From positions 1 to 64,000 of the forward strand of contig NZ_JACHVB010000058.1 of NCBI RefSeq assembly GCF_014230085.1: a stretch of DNA of 64,000 bases, read 5' to 3'. Position numbers and translations under genes: made by a program. The first letter of the stretch is position 1. Each line of letters begins with the position of its first letter. This document shows, in pieces, positions 62,570 through 64,000 of this stretch. The notes beneath the pieces are model-generated. The model searched no databases and was not told where the DNA came from. It saw nothing but the letters and a program-made list of their open reading frames with translations. This stretch comes from Ruficoccus amylovorans. GTDB taxonomy: Bacteria; Verrucomicrobiota; Verrucomicrobiia; Opitutales; Cerasicoccaceae.

Positions 62570-62754
62570 ACAGCGGGAAAAATACACTTTCGAGACAGGC
62601 ACGGCAAAGCGCACCACAGCGAGAACAACACGTTAGCATAGATAACGTACCCCAGCATAAATCAATCATTTTATGCCAAAACCAGAGTGACAACCAGAGG
62701 TTCATACCCTAAGAAGGATGCACACAAGTCTAGCCTGCGCCACTTTACCCGTCC

Positions 62755-64000
62755 ATGACAGCCCTATTCGAGCCCCATTTCGAGCACTCGCCCGTTCTGA
62801 AGCTTCTACGCAGCGATCATGCAGCCTTTATACTCAGTTTCCTCTACGAGTCTTTTAAGGAACACGGCAATAACCAGATTGCGGAAGAAGACCTCGAAGT
62901 CATCTTGGCCGACAACCTGAGGTATGCCCAGGAAACGACCGCTAACGCCCCCACTCAGGATGCGCGGGCTTACCTGCGCCAGTGGTGCGGGGACGACTGT
63001 GCTTACCTGAGACGGTTTTATTCGGAGGAGTCCGGATGTCACGTTTATCAGCTTACCCGCCACAGCGAAAAGGCCCTGCTGTGGATGGAAGACCTACGGC
63101 AGGGGGAAAAGCGCGGATACAGCACCTCAGAGTCCCGGTTCACGCGCATCATGACCGAGCTTCGTCGGCTCGATCAGGGCACAAATGCCGACCCGCGCGC
63201 CCGTATTGACGAGTTATTGCGCCAGCGCGATGCCCTCGATGCCGAGATCAACCGTATCCGAGAAACCGGTTCCGTGGAGACGATTTCGGAGGGAACGGTT
63301 CAGGACCTCCTGCACGATCTGGAAGGCATGCTCACGGCCTTCCTCGCCGACTTCAGGGAAATTGAGGACAATTTCAAACAGCAAGCCCGCGACCTGCACG
63401 CGCTCTACCTGGAGCAACAGGTGTCCAAGGGCGACCTGATCGAGCACGCCCTTGACGCAGACGAAATCCTCCGCAGCCGCGACCAAGGACGCAGTTATTT
63501 CGGTTTTCGCCAACTGGTCCGCTCCGTCGAGAGTCGGGAGGAACTGGCCCAACTCATCGATCGCGCCACCTCACTCGCCCGGGAACAGGGTATCGACACG
63601 CTGGTTTTTGACAATCTGCTGGCCCGTCTCTTCAATGAGGTCAGTACCGTACAGGACGCCTATCGGGGCATCTCCGGGCAATTGCGCCGCATCGTCGAGG
63701 AACAATCCGCCCGCGAGGCCCGCTACCTGCGCGATTTGCTCCGCAAGATATGCGCCCTCGCCCACCAGTGCCGGGACACCCCACCACAGGAGGCGATTTT
63801 TTCGTGGGAGGAAGCGCTGCGCTTCAATAATCTGATGGAGATGCCCTTCTGGGAACGTCCCGCCGTGAGTCGTTTCGGCGGCATCGAGGACTCCCCGCCC
63901 GGGGACGATGACTGGCAGGCCGAACTCGCCAAAATCGGTAAGCCGCTGGACTTGCCACGCTTCCGGCGGCGCGTGGAGGACGCTCTGCAACACCGCCCCC
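62755..64000 (+). CDS. jetA: JetA-like DUF3375 protein of a type I Wadjet system (partial)
   Basis: The frame from ATG 62755 stays open for 415 codons to the window end; the family is usually about 480-500 residues, so most of the gene is present. Diagnostic stretches are VLKLLRSDHAAFILSFLYESFKE, ARAYLRQWCGDD, YQLTRHSEKALLWMEDL, YSTSESRFTRIMTELRRL, DPRARIDELLRQRDALDAEI and SKGDLIEHALDADEILRSRDQGRS. JetA is the kleisin-like (MksF-type) partner of the SMC-like JetC in the Wadjet complex, which recognises and cuts invading circular plasmids together with JetB and JetD. The rest of the operon would lie to the right. Confidence 0.85.
   Translation, partial: MTALFEPHFEHSPVLKLLRSDHAAFILSFLYESFKEHGNNQIAEEDLEVILADNLRYAQETTANAPTQDARAYLRQWCGDDCAYLRRFYSEESGCHVYQLTRHSEKALLWMEDLRQGEKRGYSTSESRFTRIMTELRRLDQGTNADPRARIDELLRQRDALDAEINRIRETGSVETISEGTVQDLLHDLEGMLTAFLADFREIEDNFKQQARDLHALYLEQQVSKGDLIEHALDADEILRSRDQGRSYFGFRQLVRSVESREELAQLIDRATSLAREQGIDTLVFDNLLARLFNEVSTVQDAYRGISGQLRRIVEEQSAREARYLRDLLRKICALAHQCRDTPPQEAIFSWEEALRFNNLMEMPFWERPAVSRFGGIEDSPPGDDDWQAELAKIGKPLDLPRFRRRVEDALQHRP

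Noticed and set aside
1-64000. CRISPR array, tRNA, rRNA or riboswitch
   Set aside because: No regularly spaced repeats, tRNA cloverleaf or conserved rRNA or aptamer sequence was recognised while reading both strands; a covariance-model search would be needed to exclude small RNAs.

Overview
The window looks like the chromosome of a Verrucomicrobiota bacterium, probably of the Opitutae/Puniceicoccales type. Signs of this are three beta-strand-repeat proteins with C-terminal PEP-CTERM anchors, a Verru_Chthon cassette protein A, prepilin-type H-X9-DG proteins, four formylglycine sulfatases, three SSS sodium/solute symporters and many large secreted alpha/alpha-toroid polysaccharide-degrading proteins. 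The species is not determined. No rRNA, tRNA or CRISPR array was seen.

Layout. 1-2460: an accessory fringe with the tail of a Cys-rich PD-(D/E)XK-type nuclease, two small membrane proteins, a DUF932-like gene cut by an in-frame TGA, a perfect palindrome, a decayed IS5-like transposase and a solo IS end. 2510-5350: a DeoR regulator overlapping an aldolase-like gene, convergent with a LacI regulator. 5647-16016 (locus 1): a minus-strand run (PEP-CTERM protein, GH16 with a nested F5/8 domain, pseudopilin, two sulfatases) divergent from a beta-propeller glycosidase and an SSS symporter. 16041-21798: an intracellular sugar operon (lyxose-isomerase-like, class II aldolase, FGGY kinase, toroid glycosidase, decayed SGNH hydrolase), then an AraC gene. 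22103-22795 and 36880-37703: two decayed copies of one integrase-type IS, same orientation, bracketing locus 2.

Locus 2 (23012-36853) runs outwards from a control region at 32403-32943 that holds three TAAC-N4-GTTA sites. Leftwards it encodes a pseudopilin, a heparinase-like lyase, an SSS symporter, a LacI regulator and two sulfatases. Rightwards it encodes a PEP-CTERM protein, a small lipoprotein, a LamG-like secreted protein and a Gfo/Idh/MocA oxidoreductase. Locus 3 (37813-58536, all minus) has a GntR-LacI hybrid regulator, a PEP-CTERM protein, two very large secreted proteins, an oxidoreductase, a Kelch-SSS fusion transporter, a beta-helix plus toroid protein, Verru_Chthon protein A and a small secreted protein.

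58606-64000: an IS3 (IS407-type) remnant, a Fic AMP-transferase, a DUF4236 membrane protein and, running off the right edge, the first gene of a probable Wadjet (JetABCD) plasmid-defence system.

How it works together (inference): each locus pairs secreted lyases, hydrolases and sulfatases with a sodium symporter, a dedicated one-component regulator, one PEP-CTERM beta-helix protein and one pilin-like protein. This suggests that a surface scaffold or pseudopilus part is made together with each polysaccharide-degrading set. Released sugars would enter by the symporters and be processed by the oxidoreductases and the isomerase-kinase-aldolase operon.
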